Shown here one piece after another: positions 34,597 to 43,960 of a stretch of DNA of 64,000 bases. The number at the start of each line of letters is the position of its first letter. Position 1 is the first letter of the stretch. Position numbers and translations under genes: made by a program. The notes below the pieces were generated by a model. The model worked only from the letters and a program-made list of their open reading frames with translations, did not search any database and had not been told where the DNA came from. The DNA is taken from positions 1,426,001 through 1,490,000 of the forward strand of contig NZ_CP040753.1 of NCBI RefSeq assembly GCF_006064855.1, read 5' to 3'. The stretch comes from Sulfitobacter sp. BSw21498 (GTDB taxonomy: Bacteria; Pseudomonadota; Alphaproteobacteria; Rhodobacterales; Rhodobacteraceae).

Positions 34597-35921
34597 TACG
34601 CGACCCCTGCCCGTAGCGGAACGACCTTCGACGCTTCGGTTTCTTCGCCGCGACAGAAGGCGGCAAAGGCATTCATCATGGCCCGACGTTCTTCAACAAG
34701 GTCGTCGCGGCGATACCGACGTTCCACCTCTGTTCCCACATTGTGGCTTAATGCTAACTCACTCAAAATATTATCAAATCCGCGTCGTGCGCAGAAATCC
34801 TTGAATGAGCTTCTCAACCCGTGGGGTACAGCGGGCTTCGGCAGTCGCACTTCTTCGGGGTCGTCGGATTGCGTGAGAACCTGCGGATCAATCCAGCCTT
34901 TGCCGTCTTTCTTCGCCTTGGTTTCGTGCATCCGTTTCATAACAGCCGACATTGTTGCGTCGGACATTTCACCGCCTCTTGGGGCCGGAAAGATAAGCGC
35001 ATTTGGATTGTTGTGATCGGCTTCGAAGTTCGGAAGCGACTTCAACAGCGCAACGGCGGCTTCGGGCATGGCGACAACATGGGGCTTTCGCATTTTCGCC
35101 CTAGCGGCGGGCACTGTGAAAATCTTCGACTTGAGGTCGATTTCGCCCCATGTCGCGCCCCTTATTTCGCCGCTTCGATTTGCGCAAAGGGTTAGGAAAG
35201 TGAGCGCCCTTGCGGCCATGCCTTCCCGCTTTTCAAGTTCTGCGAACCATGTGGGCAAATCATCCTGTTGAATGGCAGCAAAGTTCTGCGCCTCGGCCTT
35301 CTTTTGGTTCTTGATCCAGATTTGCAGAACCTTTGTCGAAGCGGGATTGTCAGTTTCGCGGCTACCTTCGTCAATCGCCCAAGCAAAGACGCTTTCAATA
35401 CGCTGGCGAACACGCCGGGCGGTGTCGGTTTTCGTGGCCCAAATGGGCTTCAAAACTTCTTTCACGTCGTCAATCGTGACAGTGCCCACATCTTTAGCCC
35501 CCATCTTTGGGACAACGTGAAGGTCAAGGCTGGCCCGCCATTGCTTGCGGTGCTTGTCGCTTGAAAGCGTCTTTTGAATGTAGTCGCTTTGCATGTATTC
35601 GTCCAAGGCATCGGCGAACGTAACGGCTTTGGCCGCGTCGGGCGCGGCGTTCAACTTGCGGCGTTCTTCGACAGGATCACGGCCCTCCCTTACTGCGACG
35701 CGAAGGTTATCAACTTCGTTACGGGCGTCTTTCAACGAAACGTCTTCATACGACCCAAGCCCCATGCCACGCGCTTTGCCGCGACTCGTGTAACGGAAGA
35801 CCCAAGATTTCGTGCCCCATTTCGACACTTGCAGAAAAAGCCCCCTACCGTCGCGGTAGTGCCCCGGTGCCGTTTTCGCCTTTACGGTCTTGTCGTCCAG
35901 AAGATCGGAACCCCGTGCCAT
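34596..35921 (-). CDS. int: Tyrosine recombinase (P4-type phage integrase)
   Basis: 441-residue integrase. An N-terminal DUF4102-type arm-binding domain (KTAPGHYRDGRGLFLQVSKWGTKSW, residues 16-40), a SAM-like core-binding domain (about 105-200) and the catalytic domain with Arg249 (CANRSGEIRG), His367 and Arg370 (PHGLRSSF), His393 (LSHNVG) and nucleophile Tyr403 (RRYRRDD) are all present, so it should be active. It lies at the distal (right) end of the element next to attR and is transcribed into the element. Target is the tRNA-Glu 3' end. Confidence 0.93.
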   Translation of the reverse strand: MARGSDLLDDKTVKAKTAPGHYRDGRGLFLQVSKWGTKSWVFRYTSRGKARGMGLGSYEDVSLKDARNEVDNLRVAVREGRDPVEERRKLNAAPDAAKAVTFADALDEYMQSDYIQKTLSSDKHRKQWRASLDLHVVPKMGAKDVGTVTIDDVKEVLKPIWATKTDTARRVRQRIESVFAWAIDEGSRETDNPASTKVLQIWIKNQKKAEAQNFAAIQQDDLPTWFAELEKREGMAARALTFLTLCANRSGEIRGATWGEIDLKSKIFTVPAARAKMRKPHVVAMPEAAVALLKSLPNFEADHNNPNALIFPAPRGGEMSDATMSAVMKRMHETKAKKDGKGWIDPQVLTQSDDPEEVRLPKPAVPHGLRSSFKDFCARRGFDNILSELALSHNVGTEVERRYRRDDLVEERRAMMNAFAAFCRGEETEASKVVPLRAGVA

Positions 35922-36068
35922 GTGCTATCCTACTCATTTTCTACTACAGAAATTTGGCAGATTCAGGCAGACAACGCAAGACACTGATAGACGATACAAT
36001 CCAACAAGTAATTGGAAACAATGGGTATTTCAGACGACTCTAGACGGTGATAGACATACTATCGGAAG

Positions 36069-36084
36069 CCCTACGGGCTGCCAC
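36069..36084 (+). repeat. Right attachment repeat (attR core)
   Basis: CCCTACGGGCTGCCAC, identical to the tRNA-Glu 3' end at 27626-27641. Between the integrase start and this site lie two similar TGATAGAC words (about 35984 and 36047) that may be integrase arm sites. The bases after it (TTGTACTTTCC) resemble those following tRNA copy 1. Confidence 0.85.
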
Positions 36085-36244
36085 TTGTACTTTCCCCCAA
36101 CCTATATTTGCCGCAGTTACTGGCCCACCCGACGGTCGGTTAGGGCCTGCAGTGGCATGGCGCATCAAGACCGGGCCGCACCAATCATGCCTGACGCCAA
36201 GGGTAGCGTGCAAAACGCGGCTTGACGGGTGCCGGAACAACTGT

Positions 36245-36435
36245 CATCGAAATGCGGTCGGTTTCCTTCGGGAAATAATAGGGAATTCGCCATTCGAGCT
36301 TGGTCTTGGATGAACCGAAACTGCCCCCGCAACTGTAGACGGTGAGCTACCTCCATCATGCCACTGGGCCCTTTGGTCCGGGAAGGCGGGGACAGCCGCG
36401 ATCCGTCAGTCAGGAGACCTGCCGACACTGAACCT
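36245..36435 (+). promoter_or_regulatory. Cobalamin (B12) riboswitch
   Basis: Canonical elements are in order: TTTCCTTCGGGAAA-type stem-loop near 36261, AAACTGCCCCCGCAACTGTA near 36321, GCCACTG (36358), GGGAAGGC (36380) and the B12 box GTCAGTCAGGAGACCTGCC (36405-36423). It precedes btuF by about 150 bp; binding of adenosylcobalamin is expected to reduce btu expression. The region between attR and this point (36085-36244) shows no gene. Confidence 0.93.
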
Positions 36436-36584
36436 GAAACACCGGGCGGGGTTGCTCGGGAGAGGATGATGATGGGACCGAGCCTTACGACACGCGCAGA
36501 CCACCTTGCGCCCGCGCGCCGTTTTGCTGGCCCCTTCTCTTTCTATTCAAAGACCCCGGCGTCGGACCAACCGGAGCCTTCGAC

Positions 36585-37616
36585 ATGACAACCACACGCG
36601 CAAAAGCGACATTTACCGGCCTGACCCTGATCGCCTCCCTTGCAGGTAGCACCGTGCTGGCGGCAGAAACAGACTATCCGCTGACCATCGATAATTGCGG
36701 CCACAGCCTGACCTTTGACAGCGTCCCCGAGGCCACCGTGACCATCGGGCAATCCACGACCGAGATCCTGTATCTTCTGGGCCAGCAGGACCGGATCAAG
36801 GGCACGTCGGTCTGGTTCAGCTCTGTCCTGCCAGAGTTTAAAGAGACCAACGCCGCCATCGACAGGTTGGCCGACAATGACCCCAGCTTTGAAAGCGTTC
36901 TGGCCAAACGTCCCGATCTGGTCACCGTCATGTATGAATGGCACGTCGGTCCCGAAGGTATGGTTGGTACCCGCGACAGTTTTCACGAGGTTGGCGTTCC
37001 GACCTATGTGATGCCCACCGACTGCGCCGCAAAGGACAATACGGTCGGGGCGGATGGCACGCGATCTGAACTGTTCACCACCCAGCAGCTCTATACCAGC
37101 ATCGAGGAACTTGCCCGGATCTACAACGCGCAAGATGCTGGTGCAGCCCTGCTGCAAGACCTGCAATCGCGCGAAGCAAAGGCCGTGGCGAAGGCCAAAT
37201 CGCTGAACCTGCCTCAGGGTACATCAGCGTTGTTCTGGTTCTCTGCGTCGGAAATGGCGGCGGACCCCTATGTCGCCGGCCAGCAGGGTGTGCCCGCCTA
37301 TATGATGGACAAGCTTGGCGTCGAAAACGTTGTGACCTCGGCCGAGGAATGGCCGCTGGTAGGCTGGGAAACACTGGCGAAATCAGATCCGACCTTCATT
37401 GTTCTTGCCAAGATGGACCGTCGCCGCTTTCCGGCTGATGATATCGAGAAAAAGCGCGAATTCCTGATGACTGACCCCGTCGCCCGCGAGATGACCGCCG
37501 TGAAAGAGGGCCGCATCATCACCATGGACGCCCATGCGATGGACCCGACCGTGCGCGCGATCTATGCGCTCGAGACGATGGCCGACGCGCTGTCCGGTTT
37601 CGATCTGGCCGAATGA
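36585..37616 (+). CDS. btuF: Cobalamin/corrinoid ABC transporter substrate-binding protein (BtuF-like)
   Basis: Periplasmic protein of 343 residues with a signal peptide (AGSTVLAAE, cleavage near residue 27). It belongs to the helical-backbone FecB/BtuF family (VTIGQSTTEILYLLGQQDRIKG; RPDLVTVMYEW). The B12 riboswitch directly upstream indicates cobalamin or a precursor as ligand. It is somewhat longer than E. coli BtuF. First gene of btuF-btuC-btuD; the next gene overlaps by 4 bp. Confidence 0.87.
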   Translation: MTTTRAKATFTGLTLIASLAGSTVLAAETDYPLTIDNCGHSLTFDSVPEATVTIGQSTTEILYLLGQQDRIKGTSVWFSSVLPEFKETNAAIDRLADNDPSFESVLAKRPDLVTVMYEWHVGPEGMVGTRDSFHEVGVPTYVMPTDCAAKDNTVGADGTRSELFTTQQLYTSIEELARIYNAQDAGAALLQDLQSREAKAVAKAKSLNLPQGTSALFWFSASEMAADPYVAGQQGVPAYMMDKLGVENVVTSAEEWPLVGWETLAKSDPTFIVLAKMDRRRFPADDIEKKREFLMTDPVAREMTAVKEGRIITMDAHAMDPTVRAIYALETMADALSGFDLAE

Positions 37617-38665
37617 CCGCAATCGACAGCCCCGTAATGCGCAGGCCGCAGTGGCACTGGTGGGTGATTATCCCGCCCGTGCTGTTGGCCGCGCTGCTGT
37701 TTGGTGCCGCTATTGGCGAAGTCTCCATCCCGCCGCAGGTGGTGCTGAAAGTGCTGGCCAACAAGGTGCTGAACGCGGGCTATGCGGTCGACAAGATCGA
37801 CGAAGGCATTGTGTGGAACTACCGCATGGCACGGGCCGTGGTCGCGATGTGTTGCGGGGCCGGTCTGGCGCTGTCAGGCGTCGTGTTGCAAGCCCTGCTG
37901 CGCAATGCGTTGGCGGACCCTTATCTGCTGGGCATCTCGGCGGGCGCGTCGACGGGTGCCGTCGCGGTGACCATCCTCGGGCTGGGAGGTGGTGCGATCT
38001 CGCTGTCCATCGGGGCATTCAGCGGGGCGCTTGTGGCCTTTGCCTTTGTCGCCGTGCTGGCGCAGGCAGCGGGGGGCGGCGTGGGACTGCGGGCGGCGGG
38101 TGTGATCGTGCTGGCAGGCATTGCTGGCAGCCAGATGTTCAACGCCCTGACCGCGCTGATGATCACCAAATCCGCGAATGCGGAACAGGCCCGCGCCATC
38201 ATGTTCTGGCTCTTGGGAAACATGTCGGGCGTGCGTTGGCCGGATGTGTTCAGCGCGCTGCCTGCCGCGATGATCGGCTTGGTCGCCTGCCTGTGGCACG
38301 CCCGTGCGTTGGATGCCTTTACTTTTGGCAGCGACAGTGCCGCGTCCTTGGGCATTCCGGTGCGCCGCGTGCAGCTGCTGCTGATCGGCACGGCGGCACT
38401 GGTCACGGCGGTGATGGTATCGGTGGTCGGGGCGATCGGCTTTGTCGGGCTGGTGATCCCCCACGCCATGCGCATTGTCGTAGGGCACCGCCACGCGATC
38501 CTTGTCCCGGCGTCCGCCCTGGCGGGCGCTGTGTTCCTGGTCTTTGCCGATGTGATTTCGCGGGTGATCGTACCGGGCCAAGTGCTGCCCATTGGCGTCG
38601 TTACCGCTTTGGTCGGCGCGCCTGTGTTTGCGCTGATCCTGATTGGCAAAAGGACGTCGCCATGA
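37613..38665 (+). CDS. btuC: Cobalamin ABC transporter permease (BtuC/FecCD)
   Basis: Inner-membrane permease of 350 residues with about ten hydrophobic segments. FecCD motifs are clear: YRMARAVVAMCCGAGLALSGVVLQALLRNALADPYLLGISAGAS (quoted pieces RNALADPYLLGISAGAS), and GAIGFVGLVIPHAMR near the C-terminus, which contacts the ATPase. It overlaps btuF and btuD by ATGA. Substrate is inferred from the riboswitch. Confidence 0.9.
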   Translation: MTAIDSPVMRRPQWHWWVIIPPVLLAALLFGAAIGEVSIPPQVVLKVLANKVLNAGYAVDKIDEGIVWNYRMARAVVAMCCGAGLALSGVVLQALLRNALADPYLLGISAGASTGAVAVTILGLGGGAISLSIGAFSGALVAFAFVAVLAQAAGGGVGLRAAGVIVLAGIAGSQMFNALTALMITKSANAEQARAIMFWLLGNMSGVRWPDVFSALPAAMIGLVACLWHARALDAFTFGSDSAASLGIPVRRVQLLLIGTAALVTAVMVSVVGAIGFVGLVIPHAMRIVVGHRHAILVPASALAGAVFLVFADVISRVIVPGQVLPIGVVTALVGAPVFALILIGKRTSP

Positions 38666-39429
38666 TCCTGTCGTGTCACGAACTGGGCTGGCGGGTGCGC
38701 AACCGCGCCATTGTCAACGATGTGTCCCTGTCCTTGCGTCCGGGCGAAAAGCTGGGGCTGATCGGGCCGAACGGATCGGGTAAATCCACGTTGCTGCATA
38801 TGCTCGCCGGCATTCAGAAACCGTCGCGCGGGCGGGTCGAACTGGACGGCGCACCGCTGGCAAAGATGCGCCAGCGCGATATCGCGCAACGGCTGGCGTT
38901 GGTCGAACAACACGCCGACACCGCTGACCGCATCACCGTGCGGCATGCCGTTGAACTGGGCCGCACACCGTGGCTGTCGGCCCTGCGCGGGTGGAGCCAT
39001 CAGGATGATGCCATCGTGACACAGGCCTTGGCGGATGTGGACCTGTCGGGCTTTGGCGACCGGCACTGGCACACGCTGTCGGGCGGTGAACAACAGCGCG
39101 TCCATATCGCGCGCGCCTTGGCACAAAGGCCGCAAGTGCTGCTGCTGGACGAGCCGACGAACCACCTTGATATCCGGCACCAACTGTCGATCCTCGAGCT
39201 GATCCAACGCCTGCCAACCACCGCCATCATCGCGCTGCATGACCTGAACCAAGCCACCCTTTGCGACCGTATCTGCGTGCTGCAAAACGGCACTTTGCGT
39301 GCCATTGGCACCCCGTCCGAGATCATGAACGAACCTCTGCTGCGCGAGGTGTTCGGCGTCTGCGGCCACTTCCTCACGGATCCGGCGGACAACGCCCAAG
39401 TGATCCGCTTTCACACCGCTGCCCATTAA
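38662..39429 (+). CDS. btuD: Cobalamin ABC transporter ATPase (BtuD-like)
   Basis: ATPase of 255 residues with Walker A GPNGSGKST, signature LSGGEQQRV and Walker B VLLLDEPTNHLDI, H-loop ALHDLNQA. I start it at the ATG at 38662, which overlaps the btuC stop by 4 bp and begins at the conserved MILSCHELGW; the frame is open far upstream only because it runs through btuC. It completes a BtuFCD importer. Confidence 0.92.
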   Translation: MILSCHELGWRVRNRAIVNDVSLSLRPGEKLGLIGPNGSGKSTLLHMLAGIQKPSRGRVELDGAPLAKMRQRDIAQRLALVEQHADTADRITVRHAVELGRTPWLSALRGWSHQDDAIVTQALADVDLSGFGDRHWHTLSGGEQQRVHIARALAQRPQVLLLDEPTNHLDIRHQLSILELIQRLPTTAIIALHDLNQATLCDRICVLQNGTLRAIGTPSEIMNEPLLREVFGVCGHFLTDPADNAQVIRFHTAAH

Positions 39430-39494
39430 CTGGCACAACCTGCGCAACATTTAACGCTCATCTTACGCATCCGGTCGGGAACCTTACGCGCTCT

Positions 39495-39513
39495 CCTTAG
39501 GTTTAACCTAAGG
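39495..39513. promoter_or_regulatory. 19-bp palindrome upstream of catalase
   Basis: CCTTAGGTTTAACCTAAGG has perfect 9-bp arms around a single T and ends 22 bp before the catalase start. It could be a repressor operator or a small hairpin before the RBS (AAGGAG at 39519). The regulator is unknown. Confidence 0.5.
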
Positions 39514-39534
39514 ATCCTGAAGGAGTAGCTACAG

Positions 39535-41052
39535 ATGACCGATAAAAAGCAGACCCCTCCCACCACCACTGACGCAGGTATTCGCGTTCAAAGTGATGAA
39601 CATTCGCTGACCGTTGGCCCCGATGGCCCGATCGTGCTGAATGATGCCTATCTTCTTGAACAGATGGCGAATTTCAACCGCGAGCGCATCCCAGAACGCC
39701 AGCCCCACGCCAAAGGCTCCGGTGCGTTCGGCACCTTCGAGACGACGCAGGACGTGTCGAAATATACGATGGCGAATATCTTTCAGCCCGGTGCGACATG
39801 CGATGTGGTGATGCGGTTCTCTACCGTGGCGGGGGAACGCGGCAGCCCTGACACATGGCGCGACCCGCGCGGCTTTTCGGTCAAGATGTACACCGACGAA
39901 GGCATCTTTGACATGGTCGGCAACAACACCCCGATCTTCTTTGTGCGCGACCCGATCAAGTTCCAGCAGTTCATCCGGAGCCAGAAACGCCGCGCCGACA
40001 ACAACATGCGCGACCACGACATGCAGTGGGACTTCTGGACCCTGTCGCCAGAAAGTGCGCATCAGGTAACCTATCTGATGGGAGACCGCGGCATCCCCAA
40101 AAACTGGCGCGAGATGAACGGCTATTCCAGCCATACCTATTCGCTGGTCAACGCGGAGGGTGAAAAATTCTGGGTCAAGTTCCACTTCCACACCGATCAG
40201 GGCGACGGCAACGCCTATCTCAGTCAGGACGAGGCCGACAAGCTGGCCGGGACCAACGGCGATTATCACCGCGCCGATCTGTTCAACAACATCCGCGACG
40301 GGAACCACCCCAGCTGGACGCTCAAATGGCAGATCATGCCGTACGAGGATGCCAAGACCTATCGCATCAACCCGTTTGACCTGACCAAAGTCTGGCCGCA
40401 CGACGATTACCCATTGATCGAGGTCGGCAAGCTGACGCTGAACCGCAACCCCACCGATTTCCACACAGAGATCGAACAGGCCGCTTTCGAGCCAAACAAC
40501 ATGGTGCCGGGCGTTGGACTGTCACCGGATAAGATGTTGATGGCACGCGGCTTTGCCTATGCTGATGCGCACCGCGCGCGGCTGGGGGTGAACTACAAGC
40601 AGATTCCCGTCAACAAGCCCGTCTCGCCCACGCATAGCTATTCAAAGGATGGTGCGGGCCGGACTGAAAAAGTCTCTGATCCGGTTTACGCGCCCAACTC
40701 CTACGGTGGCCCGTCTGCGCAGCCGCACCGGCATGAGGCCGGCCTGTGGTATTCCGATGGTGAAATGGTGCGTCAGGCCTATACCCTGCGCCCTGATGAT
40801 GACGACTGGACCCAAGCCGGCAAGCTGGTCCGCGAGGTCATGGACGCGGACGGCCGCGAACGTTTGGTGTCGAACGTCGTGGGTCATTTGTGTGACGGTG
40901 TCAGTGAAAAGGTGCTGGTCCGCGCCTTTGAATACTGGCGCAATGTCGACAAGGAAACCGGCGACAAGATCGAGGCCGGAGTGCGTGAAAAGCTGGGCGG
41001 TGAATCCAAAGCGCCCGGTATGGCGTCAGCGCTAAGCATTGGCGGCAAGTAA
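39535..41052 (+). CDS. katA: Monofunctional heme catalase
   Basis: Small-subunit catalase of 505 residues decomposing hydrogen peroxide. The distal His lies in [10 protein letters not shown], the distal Asn in [12 protein letters not shown], and the heme-ligand Tyr in [14 protein letters not shown] (family: RxFxYxDxxxxRxG). [14 protein letters not shown] and WRDPRGF are further catalase signatures. No signal peptide. Expression may be controlled by the palindrome just upstream. A perfect terminator hairpin follows. Confidence 0.95.
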   Translation: MTDKKQTPPTTTDAGIRVQSDEHSLTVGPDGPIVLNDAYLLEQMANFNRERIPERQPHAKGSGAFGTFETTQDVSKYTMANIFQPGATCDVVMRFSTVAGERGSPDTWRDPRGFSVKMYTDEGIFDMVGNNTPIFFVRDPIKFQQFIRSQKRRADNNMRDHDMQWDFWTLSPESAHQVTYLMGDRGIPKNWREMNGYSSHTYSLVNAEGEKFWVKFHFHTDQGDGNAYLSQDEADKLAGTNGDYHRADLFNNIRDGNHPSWTLKWQIMPYEDAKTYRINPFDLTKVWPHDDYPLIEVGKLTLNRNPTDFHTEIEQAAFEPNNMVPGVGLSPDKMLMARGFAYADAHRARLGVNYKQIPVNKPVSPTHSYSKDGAGRTEKVSDPVYAPNSYGGPSAQPHRHEAGLWYSDGEMVRQAYTLRPDDDDWTQAGKLVREVMDADGRERLVSNVVGHLCDGVSEKVLVRAFEYWRNVDKETGDKIEAGVREKLGGESKAPGMASALSIGGK

Positions 41053-41078
41053 CGCCAACCTATCTATTGCACGCGATC

Positions 41079-41106
41079 AGCGGGGCCTTAGCAGGCCCCG
41101 CTTTGC
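41079..41106 (+). terminator. Terminator between katA and panC
   Basis: AGCGGGGCC/GGCCCCGCT form a perfect 9-bp stem with a 6-base loop, followed by TTGCT. It is 26 bp after the katA stop and 20 bp from the convergent panC stop. Confidence 0.75.
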
Positions 41107-41125
41107 TGTGTCTAGCTTCGCTGTG

Positions 41126-41971
41126 TTATCCGACGGCGATATTGTCGATCAGCCGCACACCGGCCAACCAAGCAGCTGCAAGCAAGCGTGCAGGACGGTC
41201 GGGCGTGGTCATCAGTTCCAACCGGTCGGCGGATCGCAAATCAAGGTATTCCACTTGCGTAAAGCCCGCGCGCTCAATCCGCTTCACTGCCACCGCGCGC
41301 AATGCTTCAAGATCCCCCCCCGCGCGCAGCCCCTCTGACATCTCTTCCATCGCGCGGTGCAATTCTGGTGCCCACGTACGGGCGCGATCCGACAACATCA
41401 GGTTGCGCGACGACATGGCCAGCCCGTCCTCTTCGCGGATGGTAGGGCAACCGACGACCTCGATCGGGAGGTCCAGATCGCGGGCCAGACGGGTGACCAC
41501 CTGCAGCTGCTGATAGTCCTTTTCGCCAAAGAACGCCTTGTCGGCTTGGGTCTGGGTAAACAGCTTGGTCACGATGGTCGCAACCCCGTCAAAGTGCCCT
41601 GCCCGATGCGCACCGCACAACCCTTGGGTGATGCCATCGACGGATACGGTCGTCGCAAAGCCATCGGGGTACATCTGCGCCCCGTCAGGCACGTAAACCA
41701 CATCCGCCTTCAACGAGATCAGCTTGCGCGCGTCCTCTTCTTCGGTGCGGGGATAGTTCTTGTAGTCATCAGGGTTGTTGAATTGCTTGGGGTTGATAAA
41801 GATCGTCACGATCACGCGGTCGCAGACCTCTTTCCCCGCCCGAACAAGGCTCAGGTGACCCTGATGCAGCGCACCCATCGTGGGCACGACGGCGACACTT
41901 TCGCCCGCGGCTTTCCATCCGGCGACTTTGCTGCGCAGCTCGGTCAGGGTGCGGATAATTTGGGGTGTCAT
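41126..41971 (-). CDS. panC: Pantothenate synthetase (pantoate-beta-alanine ligase)
   Basis: Cytosolic enzyme of 281 residues that joins pantoate and beta-alanine with ATP to make pantothenate. Nucleotidyltransferase motifs [16 protein letters not shown] (HxGH-type) and the KMSKS-equivalent region [12 protein letters not shown] are present, as is [10 protein letters not shown]. It overlaps the upstream panB by ATGA, forming a two-gene pantothenate operon. Confidence 0.96.
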   Translation of the reverse strand: MTPQIIRTLTELRSKVAGWKAAGESVAVVPTMGALHQGHLSLVRAGKEVCDRVIVTIFINPKQFNNPDDYKNYPRTEEEDARKLISLKADVVYVPDGAQMYPDGFATTVSVDGITQGLCGAHRAGHFDGVATIVTKLFTQTQADKAFFGEKDYQQLQVVTRLARDLDLPIEVVGCPTIREEDGLAMSSRNLMLSDRARTWAPELHRAMEEMSEGLRAGGDLEALRAVAVKRIERAGFTQVEYLDLRSADRLELMTTPDRPARLLAAAWLAGVRLIDNIAVG

Positions 41972-42795
41972 GTTTTGGAAACCTCGTCAGAAAATACATG
42001 GTCGGGCCCGGGGAAGGATCGCGCCGTGACCTCGTCGGCATAGGCCTGAACCGCGGCCTTTGCGTCATCACCCAGATGGGCGTAGCGTTTTACGAATTTC
42101 GCCTTGAAGGCGGTGAACAGTCCCAGCATGTCGTCGACCACCAGAATTTGCCCGTCGCATTGCGCGGATGCACCGATGCCGATGGTGGGAATGGCGACGG
42201 TTTTGGTGATCTGGTTGGCCAGCGCTTGCGGTACTTTTTCAAGCACCACGGCAAAGGCCCCTGCCCGCGTCACCGCCTGCGCGTCGACCATCAGCTGCGT
42301 GCCTGCCGCGCCGCGCCCCTGCACCTTATAGCCGCCAAGCGTGTGGATCGACTGCGGCGTCAGCCCGATATGCGCCATCACCGGAATGCCCCGCTTGGTC
42401 AGGAACGCGATGGTGTCTTCCATCACCTCGCCCCCCTCGAGCTTGACCGCCCCAGCACCGGTTTCGCGCATCAAACGCGCCGCGTTTTCAAAGGCTTGAG
42501 CCGGGCTTTGTTCATAACTGCCAAAGGGCATGTCGATCACCAGCATCGACTGCTTCAGCCCGCGCCGCACGGCTTGACCGTGCAAGATCATCATCTCCAT
42601 CGTGACCTCGAGCGTCGACGGCAGCCCGTGCAGCACCATCCCCACTGAATCGCCCACCAGCACAAAGTCGCAGATTCCATCCATCACCTGTGCCATCGGC
42701 GTCGTATAGGCCGTCAGGCTCACCAGCGGAGCCCCCCCTTTTCGAGCCAGAATATCCGTCGGCATCGGGGCAGTCTTGCGGGCTGTTGCGCTCAT
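41968..42795 (-). CDS. panB: 3-methyl-2-oxobutanoate hydroxymethyltransferase
   Basis: Cytosolic enzyme of 275 residues making ketopantoate from ketoisovalerate and methylene-tetrahydrofolate. Family motifs [14 protein letters not shown] (metal-binding Asp), [10 protein letters not shown] and [11 protein letters not shown] are clear. I start at the ATG at 42795 ([16 protein letters not shown]) because AAGGA lies upstream and homologues begin here; the frame runs another 84 codons upstream without support. Confidence 0.95.
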   Translation of the reverse strand: MSATARKTAPMPTDILARKGGAPLVSLTAYTTPMAQVMDGICDFVLVGDSVGMVLHGLPSTLEVTMEMMILHGQAVRRGLKQSMLVIDMPFGSYEQSPAQAFENAARLMRETGAGAVKLEGGEVMEDTIAFLTKRGIPVMAHIGLTPQSIHTLGGYKVQGRGAAGTQLMVDAQAVTRAGAFAVVLEKVPQALANQITKTVAIPTIGIGASAQCDGQILVVDDMLGLFTAFKAKFVKRYAHLGDDAKAAVQAYADEVTARSFPGPDHVFSDEVSKT

Positions 42796-42950
42796 CTTGG
42801 CGGTCCTTTGTATAAGGTACGTCATTGCAATCACTGTGGCGCATGCACAGGCATGGGCCGGCTTGCGCATGCTTCTAGACCAAAACATCGCGGTTGAGGT
42901 AGCAAAACCCGAAAGAATTTTCGCGTGTCGCAGCGTCAGGTGATTTGGTG

Positions 42951-43895
42951 CTACTTTGACGGGATGGGCGGGACGGTCTGGGCACGGTGTCCCATAGGCA
43001 TGGTCAACACCAGCAGGCACATCACGACCAGTCCCACACCGGTCCACCCCAAGGCGGGCAAGCGTTCGCCCACAATGACCACGGCCAGCACCGCCGCGAC
43101 CACGGGTTCGATCAGCGTCAGCGTGGTGGCCATACTAGCACGCACCCGTGACAGCCCGTACCCGAAACAGATATAGCCCAGAAACATCGGCACAAACGCC
43201 ATATAAAGCCCCACCGCCGCATTGCCCCATGATGCCAGCAGTGGGCCACCCGTTACGATCAGCACGGGCATGAGCAGTATTCCTCCCAGACCAAAGGTCG
43301 CGCCCATCACGACCGATGACCGCACGCCACGCACCATCACCGCCCGCGCCGTCCAGCTATACAGCGCATAAGTAAAGCCCCCCAGCAGACCAAGCGCCAC
43401 CCCAAGCGGGACAGATGAACCGCCCACAGCGCCGTGGCTGCTCCCCTCGGCCAGACAAATCAGCACCATCCCCGCAACGCCCGACAGCGCACCGACGGTC
43501 CAGCGCAGGGTCAGCTTGGATCGTTCCATCACATTTTCAATGAGAGCGGCAAACAAGGGCGCGGTGCCGATGGTGACGACGGTACCGATGGTCACCCCCG
43601 CCAGCCGCATCGCGCCGTAAAAGGCCAGTGGATAAATCATGACGGCCAAGGCCCCCAGCAGCAGCAAACCACGATGCTGCCACAGTTGCGCACGCGCATG
43701 GGCCATGCCCCGCAGCGCGAGCAGCGCCTGTCCGAGACCGCCAATCCCCATGGCAGCAGCACCGATGGCAGCAGCACTGACATCGGGGGCGAAAGTCGCG
43801 GCCGTGCCTGTCGTGCCCCAAACGGTACCCGCGAACAGCACACCCGCGATGCCACGCGCATTGCTTTGACTGCCCGCATTGGCCGCGTTTGTCAT
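42951..43895 (-). CDS. DMT-family (EamA) transporter
   Basis: Inner-membrane protein of 314 residues from the ATG at 43895, with about ten hydrophobic helices in two EamA repeats (first beginning [25 protein letters not shown], second [20 protein letters not shown]). Members export amino acids or other metabolites; substrate unknown. An alternative start 14 codons upstream exists. It is transcribed towards panB but with its own start about 1.1 kb away. Confidence 0.85.
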   Translation of the reverse strand: MTNAANAGSQSNARGIAGVLFAGTVWGTTGTAATFAPDVSAAAIGAAAMGIGGLGQALLALRGMAHARAQLWQHRGLLLLGALAVMIYPLAFYGAMRLAGVTIGTVVTIGTAPLFAALIENVMERSKLTLRWTVGALSGVAGMVLICLAEGSSHGAVGGSSVPLGVALGLLGGFTYALYSWTARAVMVRGVRSSVVMGATFGLGGILLMPVLIVTGGPLLASWGNAAVGLYMAFVPMFLGYICFGYGLSRVRASMATTLTLIEPVVAAVLAVVIVGERLPALGWTGVGLVVMCLLVLTMPMGHRAQTVPPIPSK

Positions 43896-43960
43896 AGGGT
43901 CACGCCTACCGCCTTGAAGCTTGCCACGCCCGCGCAATGAAGGCCGCCGGCATCATTGAG

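Larger units (their letters stand above)
27626..36084. mobile_element. 8.4-kb tRNA-Glu-integrated element (satellite-like, no virion genes recognised)
   Basis: The 16-bp sequence CCCTACGGGCTGCCAC occurs at the 3' end of tRNA-Glu copy 2 and again at 36069-36084, bracketing a tyrosine integrase, an AlpA-like regulator, a primase/helicase protein, and about ten small or unknown genes. Base composition is visibly less GC-rich than the flanks, most clearly at 27641-28700. Beyond the right repeat the sequence continues CTTGT-like, as after tRNA copy 1, which supports integration into a duplicated tRNA locus. No portal, capsid, tail, relaxase or type IV secretion gene is recognisable. Confidence 0.88.

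Noticed and set aside
27626..36084. Intact prophage
   Set aside because: No terminase large subunit, portal, capsid, tail or lysis gene can be recognised, and 8.4 kb is too short for a complete tailed phage.
37534..38661. Upstream extension of the btuD frame
   Set aside because: The first 376 codons are a frame-shifted shadow of btuC; real similarity begins at the ATG at 38662.
37921..39450. A 509-codon open frame on the minus strand opposite btuC-btuD
   Set aside because: Low-complexity His/Arg/Pro-rich translation typical of antisense GC-rich genes; btuC and btuD on the plus strand are well supported.
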